A stretch of DNA of 21,071 nucleotides from Rhizophagus sp. LPA8_4_AMF (Eukaryota; Glomeromycota; Glomeromycetes; Glomerales; Glomeraceae), in the NCBI GenBank assembly GCA_021464525.1, contig JADRCO010001238.1, forward strand, positions 1 through 21,071, read 5' to 3'. Both the position numbers and the translations under genes were made by a program. The notes below the pieces were generated by a model that ran no database searches, was not told the DNA's origin, and was given only the letters and a program-made list of their open reading frames with translations. How positions within the stretch are numbered: the first letter of the stretch is position 1; the number at the start of each line of letters is the position of its first letter. Below, one piece after another: positions 1-9,171 of this stretch.

Positions 1-270
1 ATATAGTCACTCCTGAAGTGTATGCTTATCCCTAAGGTAGTTGGGTTATGGTGTATAGCTACTTGTCAAAATGATCACTTTTTACAATATCATTTTGGTG
101 TCCAATATTATGACCTGTCATAATGGAGGACATAAATAGTAGTGAAGGATACCATATATATAGTCACTCCTGAAGCTTATCCCTAAGGTATTTGGGTTAT
201 GGTGTACAACCACTTGTCAAAATGGTTACTGTTAACAATACCATTTTGGTATTCACTATTATGATCAGAA
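1..270. repeat. Two tandem degenerate copies of a ~110-bp repeat
   Basis: Copy 1 begins at base 1 and copy 2 at base 158. Both start with ATATAGTCACTCCTGAAG and share the following CTTATCCCTAAGGTA and GGGTTATGGTGTA blocks. Copy 2 lacks 6 bp present in copy 1. Each copy has a short inverted repeat: CAAAATGAT/ATCATTTTG at 67-75/89-97 in copy 1, and CAAAATGGT/ACCATTTTG in copy 2. Copy 1 also has ATTATGAC/GTCATAAT at 107-124, which is lost in copy 2. The left end is cut by the window, so more copies may exist upstream. The repeat resembles no family I recognise; a non-autonomous transposon fragment is possible. Confidence 0.7.
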
Positions 271-1004
271 ATGAATGAGCTAGAACTAACATAAGTTTAT
301 AATGTTAATTTATAGGGATCTGTGAAATGACATGAGCGGAAAGAAATGCAACAAAGAGAATTCCACAAGAAATTAAATCGGATCTTATTGCTTTGAATTA
401 TTTCAGTTTGTTTTTTGTTATTTTATATTACCACATATAGTTTTGATTTAATTGGTTAACTGACCACTCAACTTGCGTGTTCCCAATCAAAATAATAATG
501 ACTAATGATGATAATATAATTTCTCTTTGGGAACATTTAATCTTTCACAAAATGTGTTCTGAAAATCACAGAATGAGAATTTTTTATTGGACAGTTATGT
601 GTACAGTCTTTTAAATTTTATAAATTGTCCAATGAAATTTATCATTGTTAAAATTTTTATTATTGCTATTACAGTTACTATACATATGTGTAGGCTTACA
701 CCTTAGAAGATGTACATGCTCAATTGTGGGATTACTATCATACTAGAAGTCGCATTTAATGAAATATAATCTTACTTAATTTTTAAAGTCTCAAGGTCAT
801 GATAGATTAACATGTTTACAGCTGTTTTTATAAGTCAGAATTTTTTGCCTCTTGCCAAAGGTACCTCTGTAAAACTCAGTAGAGATTAAAATAAAATAAA
901 AATAATACTGCTGTTTTTACTTTATTATGAAGATATATTCAGTAAACTCAGGATAAATATAATATTCTTCAATTCTGATGGGTTCAATGAATTTACTTAT
1001 GATA
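271..1004. other. Intergenic A/T-rich stretch without a recognisable gene
   Basis: No reading frame of useful length, RNA gene or clear repeat was seen here. A 7-bp inverted repeat (ATTGGAC at 586-592, GTCCAAT at 627-633) is too short to call an element. Confidence 0.5.
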
Positions 1005-1393
1005 ATCAAAGGAACTGTCTAACCAAACTCCTTCTAACAACATGTTAATATAAATAATAATTTATTCTTAAACTTACAAAAAATTGTGAAATTGTGAAAT
1101 TTATAATTGATCAGATCAAGTTACACCACAAGAAGGATCAAGTCTGATACCTTTGCTGATGTGTAGAATAAAATAGCAAAGTAAAATAAGTCAATCACAC
1201 TTTTATTTCACACACTTTAATGATTTTGCCTCACTTGAATAATCAAAAGCTTTATTTTAAATTTAAAACAAATGCATATATTTCATATAAAGATTTGGTT
1301 AAAAAAATAATTTATGAGAGTGAAAAAAGATAAGTTTAAAGAAGTAACAGAACTTTCAAGGAAGGAATAATGCATGTATAAAATATGCAAACA

Positions 1394-2979
1394 CTAATCA
1401 CATTTAACAACACTTCCATCATATTCCACTAACCATTCTTCCCATTTGGTTCTGCATCCTCTTGATACCATTCCCACACTTTTGAAATAATCCCCAAATA
1501 GTCTTATTACTCCACTCATATCATCACTTTCAAATACACGACCATAACAGTCCAGGAAAAGTAATCCTGAGTAATGTTTCACTCCCCAATATATTCAATA
1601 TCACAAGCAAGTTTTTTTTTCACATAATAGAAAAGATCAGTTGGGTTATTTGGAAAATTATATCTTTCATATTTTTTATTACTCTTTGGATTAAAACCAA
1701 GGGATTCTGAAACTCGATCACGATCAGTTTCATTCATTATTATTTCAACAATCATGTGTGAATCTCTATAATCTTCGCTATTTGGCATTTTTTGCATATT
1801 TACTTCTTCAGGGAGAACAAAATGACAAGGGATTTCTAAAATTTCCAATGTTGACCAAGCAGAGCCTGATATGCTACCAATTCGAAGCAGTTGACCTAAA
1901 GATGCCCGCAAGTATTCTCTTTGTCGGCTATAAAAGCATGGCTGAATTTCTTTATTGAAGGATTCATTTTCACCTTTGATTTTGTTGTCAACTTGATTTT
2001 CTCTTATATCTCTTTTCCTATTAAGGATAGTAATGTAACCCCAGTATAAATTAATGTCCCGAACATAAATTTTATTTTTTTCAAATGAGTAAATGTGATA
2101 TTTACTGTTGATGGGTGGACTTGTTTCTTCATTTCCATTGACTTGAATAACTTTATTAGGAGATATAAATTGTTGATAAGAGTATCTCTCATTAACTCCT
2201 TCTTCCTGATATAGTACACCTATAGAAGACAGCAGAGTGTGTCCTATGTCATTATTATTGGAAACAATTGTAAACTCATCAGTGGTTTTATCATCTTTCC
2301 TGTTGTGCCAAAGGGTATTAAGTTTTTTTCTGATGATCTATGAAAAAAGAAAAGTAAATGTGATATTTACTGTTGATGGGTGGACTTGCTTCTTCATTTC
2401 CATTGACTTGAATAACTTTATTAGGAGATATAAATTGTTGATAAGAGTATCTCTCATTAACTCCTTCTTCCTGATATAGTACACCTATAGAAGACAGCAG
2501 AGTGTGTCCTATGTCATTATTATTGGAAACAATTGTAAACTCATCAGTGGTTTTATCATCTTTCCTGTTGTGCCAAAGGGTATTAAGTTTTTTTCTGATG
2601 ATCTATGAAAAAAGAAAAGTAAATGTGATATTTACTGTTGATGGGTGGACTTGCTTCTTCATTTCCATTGACTTGAATAACTTTATTAGGAGATATAAAT
2701 TGTTGATAAGAGTATCTCTCATTAACTCCTTCTTCCTGATATAGTACACCTATAGAAGACAGCAGAGTGTGTCCTATGTCATTATTATTGGAAACAATTG
2801 TAAACTCATCAGTGGTTTTATCATCTTTCCTGTTGTGCCAAAGGGTATTAAGTTTTTTTCTGATGATCTATGAAAAAAGAAAAGTCATAAAATTGTTCTT
2901 TACATTGTTCTTTGTGTTTTTAAGTGTTTAAACTTAGAATAAGTATTACCTGTAAGGTTCTACTAACTTTTTTTGCCAT
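1394..2979 (-). CDS. Unrecognised two-exon gene, left copy, with splice-site triplication and frame offset
   Basis: Function is not recognised. Exon 1 is 2979-2950 (MAKKVSRTLQ), then a GTAATA donor. Exon 2 is open from 2337 (acceptor TTTTTTCATAG) to a TGA at 1581-1579, giving 262 residues. The reading then resumes in the -1 frame and stays open to TAG at 1394 (…LFLDCYGRVFESD…LFGDYF…GCR…EWL…). The right copy at 5223-6243 has the same gene structure, the same ATG context and the same frame offset. The intron is 612 nt with this acceptor because a 265-bp unit holding the acceptor and exon start is triplicated (2089-2885). Splicing to the first acceptor (exon from 2867) would give a 104-residue truncated product. 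No signal peptide or membrane segment is evident. The copy may be a pseudogene, but the long conserved frames argue for recent or continuing coding. Confidence 0.55.
2089..2885. repeat. Perfect-period tandem triplication, 3 x 265 bp
   Basis: Units start at 2089, 2354 and 2619, all with GTAAATGTGATATTTACTG, and the third ends at about 2885. I see only one difference between units: ACTTGTTTC in unit 1 against ACTTGCTTC in units 2 and 3. The right arm has a single copy of the corresponding sequence. In gene orientation each unit carries the polypyrimidine tract and CATAG 3' splice site plus the first 249 nt of exon 2. The period is not a multiple of 3. Near-identity indicates a very young expansion or an assembly error. 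Confidence 0.95.
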
Positions 2980-3440
2980 GGTTCTTGTAGGGTACTTAAC
3001 CAAGCATATGGGCTTTTTAAATAAAAGGCTGCAGCAATGAATGGTGTGAGTAATATTTACTCTTTACATAAGAGATTATTTATTATAGCATGGAGACTGT
3101 CAGTTTCATTTTTATAGTTAGTCAATATGACTCACATTGAATCAGTCTTTCCCCACTTGGTTAAGATCAGATGAGACATATTTGATCAACAAGAGGTGTG
3201 ACTGTGTTGGATTGGAAATTGGTTTTAAATTATTATACAGTATATAAACTATATTTATTATGATTTAAAATGTTTCCAAATTTAGTAAATATTTGATATT
3301 TTATTGATTTATAATTGTTTTTAAATCACTAGACTGCAAGATTATTAATAATATAATTATATATAAAAACAAAACAAAGAATTTGTCAAATTGTATAATT
3401 CTTTATAATAATTTTACATGTATGAATCATTTATACTAAT

Positions 3441-3608
3441 AAAATAGTAAATATGCAAGTTTGCAAATGCCAGTAATTTAATTTGAGTATATACAAATTA
3501 TCATATTTATTAAATTATTACCATCTACATTAGATTATTATCTAATTACAAAAAAGTGACATTGGTGAGAATGAAAATTTGAAATGATTGAATATGGATA
3601 TTTTTATA
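3441..3608. other. Spacer of the inverted duplication, left side
   Basis: A/T-rich sequence between the recognisable left arm and the hAT-type element. No gene is seen. Confidence 0.4.
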
Positions 3609-3616
3609 CTAACTAT

Positions 3617-4415
3617 TAGTGCTCTGCAAAATTCAGGCCTAACCTAGATAATTCAACCCAAGTGAATTTTAAATTGGGTTGGTATTAACAATTTTAATAA
3701 CCATGACCTGCATGACCTGACCTGTTAGGTTGGGTCATTCATTTTCTTGACTCAGATTTTGACCAGAATTAGACCTGGATGATCATTAAAATTACTGATC
3801 ACATATTAATTATGTGTTAATATTAATTATGTGTTAATTTTGATTACAATTATATATCATCATTGATACAATTATCCAAATCTTTTTTTCTCAGCTATTT
3901 CACCAAGAGATATTTGATTACCATCTGATAATAACCAGCCATTTACAACAACTGAGAATATACATTTTCAAAATATGATAAAGGTGTTAAATTCAGATGC
4001 ATTAGTTCCTAAAACAGATACAATTAGAGTATGACATAAAATATAGTCAAATTTCTTGTTAAAGCAAGTAGTACAATTTCGATTTTATAGTTCAAATATA
4101 AAGCAATTAATAAACAGAAATTGAATGATATCTTTAAATTCGTGCTTAACATTAGTTTAATAATAAAAAGTTGTATGACCTATATGATGATCATTTATTA
4201 TCAATTTACCTTGCGCTATTGAAAAAATTATATTTGAAAAAAATATTTTTGATATATTACTAAGCATACAGTATATTATCCAAAGAACTAATTAACCTGG
4301 GTTATTCAAATTAAATATACTCAGGTTGAGTTAAGATCAGATCATTTCTATTTTTGCCAGGTCAATTTGGATATATTCTCCAAACTTAACTGAATCTGAC
4401 CCAGTAGGAGCACTA
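3617..4415. mobile_element. Non-autonomous hAT-type DNA transposon (799 bp)
   Basis: The element is bounded by 8-bp terminal inverted repeats TAGTGCTC (3617-3624) and GAGCACTA (4408-4415). It is flanked by an exact 8-bp direct repeat CTAACTAT at 3609-3616 and 4416-4423. An 8-bp target duplication with a TAGTGCTC-like end is the signature of the hAT superfamily. Subterminal regions are richer in G/C than the surroundings and hold short repeats such as GACCTG, AACCCAA and TTGGGTT, including a hairpin CAACCCAA/TTGGGTTG at 3654-3681. The interior has a 17-bp tandem repeat around 3803-3840. No transposase frame is present, so movement would need a transposase from elsewhere. The exact target duplication suggests the insertion is fairly young. 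Confidence 0.88.
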
Positions 4416-4423
4416 CTAACTAT

Positions 4424-4834
4424 CATAAATACCAAACTCCAATTGAAGAATGCTGTTTGAGGTGGAAATTCAAAAATAAATAAAAATGAGCTTTGTATAT
4501 TGTATAAAATAATCTTTCATTTTGAATACTCACTTGTGGTAATATTATTTATAAAATTATAATAATTATAATTTGTAAATGTTGATTGGAAATTTACTTA
4601 TAACCTATTAATATTTTGGTCTTTAAAGGTTATATAACTAATATACTGACTTAGTGTAATATGTTTGTGATTCTACCTAGTAAAACTTGGTGGAACAAAG
4701 AGATCTTAGAGATCTCATTAGATATTTAGTATCTAAAGAATATACCTTTATAACCATCATAAATCATATATGTACTATTGTATACACTGTATAAATAGTT
4801 CATGTAATAATGGATCAAAATGGAATTTCTATAT
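4424..4834. other. Spacer of the inverted duplication, right side
   Basis: A/T-rich, no gene seen. A partial symmetry between AAAGGTTATA near 4627 and TATACCTTTATAACC near 4741 hints at a degraded element, but no target duplication was found. Confidence 0.35.
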
Positions 4835-6490
4835 AACATGATTCATGTATGTAAAAGACTCCCATTGATTAAATTATGAAGAATTATAAGATTTGACAAT
4901 TTATTTATAGTAAATTGGTAAATCTTACAACCAAATTTGTTTATATATTATAATTATTAATAATTTTGTGGGATGGTTGAATCAAAAATGATTATAAATC
5001 AGTAAAATATAAAATTTCTGATAGAATATGTTTCAACTGATTCAATGTGAGTCATATAGACTAAAATGACATTCTGAAAAAATGAAACTGACTGCTCTTC
5101 CAGTTTCTCCATACCATAAATAATAATCTATTATGTAAAGAGCAAATATTACTCACACTATTCATTGCTGCAGTCTTTTATTTAAAAAGCCCATATGTCT
5201 GGTTAAGTATCCAACAAGAACTATGGCAAAAAAAGTTAGTAAAAGAATTCATAAAACCTTACAGGTAATACATAAAATATTTTCTAAGTTAACAAAAGAA
5301 CAACTTTATAACTTTTCTTTTTTACATAGATCATTAGAAAAAAACTTAATACCTTTTGGCACAACAGAAAAGATGATAAAACCACCAGGGTTTCAATTAA
5401 TATTGTTTCCAATAATAATAATGATGACATGGGACACACTATGGGTGTATTATGTCAGGAAGAAGAAGGGGATAATGGGAGATACTCTTACACACCTCCT
5501 AGTAGTAAAGATGCACAAGTCAATGGAAACAAAGAAACAAGACCATCAATTGACAGTAAATATCATGTTTACTCATTTGACAAAGACAAAATTTATGTTC
5601 AGGATATCGATTTGTACTGGGGCTGCATCACCATCCTTAATAAAAAAAGTGAACAACAAGTCAGCAGTAGTGAAAACAATTTCTTCAATAAAGAAATTCA
5701 GCCATGTTTCTATACCTTACGAAGAGAATACCTGCTGGCAACCTTGGGGAAACTACTCCAAGTTGGTAATATGGCAGGCTCTGCTTGGTCAATATTGGAA
5801 ATTTCAGAAACCCCTTGTCATCTTGTTCTCCCTGAAAATCAATTTGGAAACAATGGAGCAGAAAATAGCAAAGATCATGGAGATTCACACATAATTGTTG
5901 AAATAATAATGAATGAAACTGATCGTAACCGTATTTCAGACTCACTTAGTTTTAATCCAGAAGATAATAAGAAATATATAAGAGATAATATTCCAAATAA
6001 CCCAACTGATCTTTACTATTTTGTGAGAAATGAACTTGCTAGTGATATTGAGAATATTGGGAAGTATGGTCAGGATTACTTTTTCTGGATTGTTATGGTC
6101 ACATGTTCGAAAGTGATAATATAAGTGGAGTATTAAGACTATTTGGGGATTACTTCAAAAGGGCAGAAATGGTATCAATGGGATGCAGAACTGGATGGGT
6201 GGAATGGTTGATGGATAATGGAACTGTTATTGAATGCGATTAGTATTTGCATATTTTATGCTTGCTTTACAGTATAGTAACTAAAAAAAAAAAATAATGA
6301 AGTTAAAATTTACAAATAAAAAATTTTCGTATGTAATTTCACAATTTCATAAATAATATTTAAGAATAGAATAAAACATCCTGCAGTATATGTTAAACTA
6401 TTTAAAGTTTTGGAAAGTTAGAAATAGATTTACTTCATTAAATGGAATAAAAATATTATTTAAAATCAAGGAGTTTGGTTAGACAAATTA
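4835..6490 (+). repeat. Right arm of a large inverted duplication
   Basis: Diverged reverse complement of 1005-3440. It lacks the 265-bp triplication and a stretch corresponding to about 1110-1390, and it carries roughly 100 bp (about 6370-6465) that is absent or unalignable in the left arm. It holds the plus-strand copy of the shared gene. Confidence 0.85.
5223..6243 (+). CDS. Unrecognised two-exon gene, right copy, with frame offset
   Basis: Function is not recognised. Exon 1 is 5223-5264 (MAKKVSKRIHKTLQ), the intron is 5265-5329 (65 nt, GTAATA…TTACATAG), and exon 2 is open from 5330 to TAA at 6124, giving 278 residues. The donor and acceptor lie exactly where they do in the left copy, which supports this model over reading through the intron (which also lacks stops but runs in a frame not conserved in the left copy). 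From about 6069 the homologous C-terminal block runs in the -1 frame to TAG at 6241-6243 (SGLLFLDCYG…LRLFGDYF…GCRTGWVEWL…). Differences between the copies in this block favour third codon positions, and one length difference is a whole codon, both signs of past protein constraint. The protein is hydrophilic and Asn-rich near its start, with no evident membrane segment. Confidence 0.55.
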
Positions 6491-6689
6491 GTTCTTTTTT
6501 AACTAAGGGATATTATAAAAAAATTAAAAGATGAATCCAATTAAAATTTGTTGCAAAATTCTAAATCATTTTCTAATATTGCCGAATGTCACTCAGCATG
6601 TGATTTTGTGCCCGTAACTTATGAAAACAATTCATGGTAACATCAATTAATAAATATTTTTAAATTTTCTAACCAGTTGTTTGTTGACT

Positions 6690-6862
6690 ATAGATTACCT
6701 GTCTTTTTTTCTAATTCAAGACATTTCATTATAAAAGTTTTCCATCATCTTTGAATTTCTTCCAGATTCCAACTAGGTTAGCAATTTTATGAATAATTTT
6801 TGTTTCGTGTATTATCTGTAAGTTCTGCATATATTGAGAAATACGTGCTAATCCTTAAAAAC
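6690..6862 (-). pseudogene. Relic fragment of an F-box/LRR family gene
   Basis: The minus strand reads …LARISQYMQNLQIIHE…HKIANLVGIWKKF…, matching LAQLCQYIQRLIIAN…YGIAELIGVQKNLKYF of the F-box gene at 9172-10653 and its relatives. At DNA level the block ATACGTGCTAATCC (near 6842) is identical to part of the F-box gene at 7254-8738. The match starts with CTGTCTTTTTTTCTAATTC near 6702. No start, F-box or remainder of the gene is present, so this is a decayed internal piece downstream of gene 1 and in the same orientation as the cluster. Confidence 0.75.
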
Positions 6863-7253
6863 GAACACATTCAATATTATTTTCAATTTTATTAAAATTT
6901 AAAATGTGTTTTTTGTATCATATGATGAAATTAAGTTTTATGATTTAAAATTATCATTTATATTACTTTTTATTAACAAAAAGAACATTTTTACAATGAT
7001 ATATATCATTCCCAACATTATTTATAGGTAGTACATATAAAATTGGATTGTAAAGATGTTCAATTACATAATAATTACACGACTACGTAAAAATTCTCTT
7101 AAATGGTTTGTTAATAAATCTATAATTGTTTCTATTTTATTAAAATAAATATAATTTCTATTAAATATTTAAATATGTAGTTAATATCTATAATATTAAT
7201 TTCTATAACTTACATTTTAATTTTAAACGCTAATATTATAGGCAATATAGTAT
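6863..7253. other. Intergenic region downstream of F-box gene 1
   Basis: Very A/T-rich. It includes the 3' flank of the minus-strand F-box gene. No further gene or repeat was identified. Confidence 0.4.
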
Positions 7254-8738
7254 TCACATCTTAAAATCAATGTCACCTACATTTATAGAAGATTCATGTC
7301 TAAAATTCTTAATTATTCCATTATTTTTATATTTATTAATCAATTTTACATAATCTTCTCCTTCATAAAGAGAATCAGATGTAAGTATGGAAAGTGAACG
7401 ACCTTTCCAATTTCCTAGGAATTCTTCCAAGGCTTCTAAAGAGAATTTAATATGTTCAAAAAATCTAATTTCTCTTAAGTTAATCGGAGCTGATCTAATT
7501 AATGTATTTAACACTTGTTTTCCATCTTCAAAAATCTTTTCATCAGATTCTATTTCATCCAATTTATATATAATTAATAATAATGATTTCAAATTTTGAC
7601 AAACTTTTAGTAATTTTTCTAATTCATTAAAATGTTGCTTTGATGGTGAAAATATAAGAGACAAATATTCAATTAAAGGACAATTTTCATAAATTTTACG
7701 AATAAGAGTGAGAGAATATTCATTAAAATTTTCATAATAATCATAATCATAAGAATCACAATAGTCTACTAAAATTTTCTTTATATGTCCACCACTATTT
7801 CGAATTATAATGGAATTTTCTTTTAAATCATAATATTCTATTCTAAAGACCTCAAGATCACGATAAACGCACTTTTTTAATTGTTCTTCATTAAAATAAC
7901 TAAAATCATTAATTATCAATGTTTTTAGTTTATGAAATTTTGGAAGTACCTTTTGCAATGACCGATCAGTATATAAAAAAAATATTTCTAAATGATTGAT
8001 AATATCTGCCTTTTTTTCTAATGCGAGAAGAATTTCTTTATAAGGATTAAATCCGGGACCATAAAACTCATGGTCATCATGCCATTCAAAATACTTTAAA
8101 TTCTTTTGAACTTCAATTAATTTAGCAATTCCATGATTATTACTCTCTGCGTTTATATTATTAACAATGATGAGTTTCTGTATATGTTGACAAATACGTG
8201 CTAATCCATAAAAATATGAAGAATTTATTGATGTATCACATTTTAATTCGCAGAGCGATTCAAAATGAAACTCGGTTTCCGGAAAATAAAACATTTGATT
8301 TTCAGTTGATATCATATCCAAATACTTCAATACTGAACATTTCTTCATAAAGAGACCATAAAATTCTTGTTGCAAAAGAAATTGATTATAAGCTAAAGAA
8401 GATCCAATAGAAATTATAATATTTATAGTATTTATATTAATACTTCTACAGAAAGATAAATAATCAAATAAAAGTGATTTGTGTGAAACTGACGGTAATT
8501 TTGTTCCTTGTTTCGTTAAAAATTCTTTAATATCATCAGATAAATAGGATGTAATAATGGTGAACAAATTATTCTTATTCTTATATTTAATATTGTATCG
8601 CCAAGGATTCCTCCATAAAATTGGAATCACAGTTTCACACCAAATTCTATTGACCATTAGACATGAAAAGAGGGATTTTGAATCATCTTGTAATTCTTTA
8701 AATAATAAGAAAAGAATATCTTTATTGAGGTTGGACAT
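7254..8738 (-). CDS. F-box / leucine-rich-repeat-like protein 1
   Basis: An intact intronless frame of 494 residues. Residues about 4-47 form an F-box (NKDILFLLFKEL…SLFSCLMVNRIWCETVIPIL) ending in the WRNPW motif usual for this fungal family. The F-box binds Skp1 and docks the protein into an SCF ubiquitin ligase. The remainder is rich in spaced Leu/Ile with recurring L..L.L and EYLSLIFSP segments, consistent with degenerate leucine-rich repeats for substrate binding. It starts at the ATG where genes 2 and 3 also start. It is the most diverged of the three: its F-box lacks the Glu-Val pair of the others (KELQDD against EELVQDD), and its upstream DNA is only weakly alignable. The substrate is unknown. 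Strong identification of the family, inference for role. Confidence 0.9.
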   Translation of the reverse strand: MSNLNKDILFLLFKELQDDSKSLFSCLMVNRIWCETVIPILWRNPWRYNIKYKNKNNLFTIITSYLSDDIKEFLTKQGTKLPSVSHKSLLFDYLSFCRSININTINIIISIGSSLAYNQFLLQQEFYGLFMKKCSVLKYLDMISTENQMFYFPETEFHFESLCELKCDTSINSSYFYGLARICQHIQKLIIVNNINAESNNHGIAKLIEVQKNLKYFEWHDDHEFYGPGFNPYKEILLALEKKADIINHLEIFFLYTDRSLQKVLPKFHKLKTLIINDFSYFNEEQLKKCVYRDLEVFRIEYYDLKENSIIIRNSGGHIKKILVDYCDSYDYDYYENFNEYSLTLIRKIYENCPLIEYLSLIFSPSKQHFNELEKLLKVCQNLKSLLLIIYKLDEIESDEKIFEDGKQVLNTLIRSAPINLREIRFFEHIKFSLEALEEFLGNWKGRSLSILTSDSLYEGEDYVKLINKYKNNGIIKNFRHESSINVGDIDFKM

Positions 8739-9171
8739 TCTTTATAATAAAGTTTTGAAATTAATCTTTTTAATTTGGAATAAGGTATTTTATACGGTAT
8801 TGAATAATAATAATTTTTTTTTTTAAAAAAAAAAAGAAGAAAAAGAAAAAATAAAAATGAAATGAATGAAACTATTACTAGTTTTATATAATGAAAACGG
8901 ATAACAAATTCCGGTCAAATTATGAATTTGTGCGACCATGATGATGATCGAATAATGTTACACAATTCAAGAATTTTTTATACGTAAATTAAAAATAGAA
9001 TTATATGGAAATTGAAAATTAGTAATATTTACACGGTATAAACGCATAGAAAATTTTTGAAAGTTAAAATCATTTATTAATGAATATTTGGACTTGATAT
9101 GTTATATGTTAATTTCCAACAAATTTTTTTTTAAAAAAAATACATTAATTTTATTATTACTAAAATGTTAT
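8739..9171. other. F-box gene 1 upstream region and F-box gene 2 3' flank
   Basis: It holds an A-rich tract at 8814-8850 and a degenerate version (ACGGATAACAAATTCCGG, about 8896-8913) of the palindrome found upstream of genes 2 and 3. From about 8950 it aligns with the 3' flank of gene 3 (12890 onward). No additional gene is seen. Confidence 0.5.

Larger units (their letters stand above)
1005..3440 (-). repeat. Left arm of a large inverted duplication
   Basis: This arm is the diverged reverse complement of about 4835-6490. The outer edge matches around the block TCTAACCAAACTCCTT near 1018, the reverse complement of sequence near 6470-6485. The inner flank is recognisable past the gene start: 3000-3140 pairs with about 5040-5220, and weaker pairing (for example GATTTATAAT and ATTATTAATAAT blocks) continues to about 3440. 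Homology covers both the gene and non-coding flank, so this is a segmental inverted duplication rather than two unrelated family members. Arms differ by many substitutions and indels, including a local triplication found only here. Confidence 0.85.

Noticed and set aside
586..633. ATTGGAC/GTCCAAT inverted repeat
   Set aside because: Seven bases over about 50 bp is expected by chance here and has no target duplication.
2237..2744. Two identical plus-strand frames of 80 residues
   Set aside because: They are the antisense of the 265-bp tandem units inside the minus-strand gene and repeat only because the DNA repeats.
4620..4765. Possible MITE with AAAGGTTATA/TATACCTTTATAACC ends
   Set aside because: The ends match only in part and no flanking duplication was found.
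5223..5894. Long plus-strand frame reading straight through the intron
   Set aside because: Past the intron it runs in a frame not conserved in the left copy; the two-exon model matches the left copy codon by codon.
6040..6090. Programmed -1 slippery site at the shared frame offset
   Set aside because: No canonical heptamer is visible in either copy, and no GT…AG pair that I tried restores the frame in both; kept only as an open question.
8557..8826. 89-residue plus-strand frame
   Set aside because: Antisense of the F-box coding region of gene 1.
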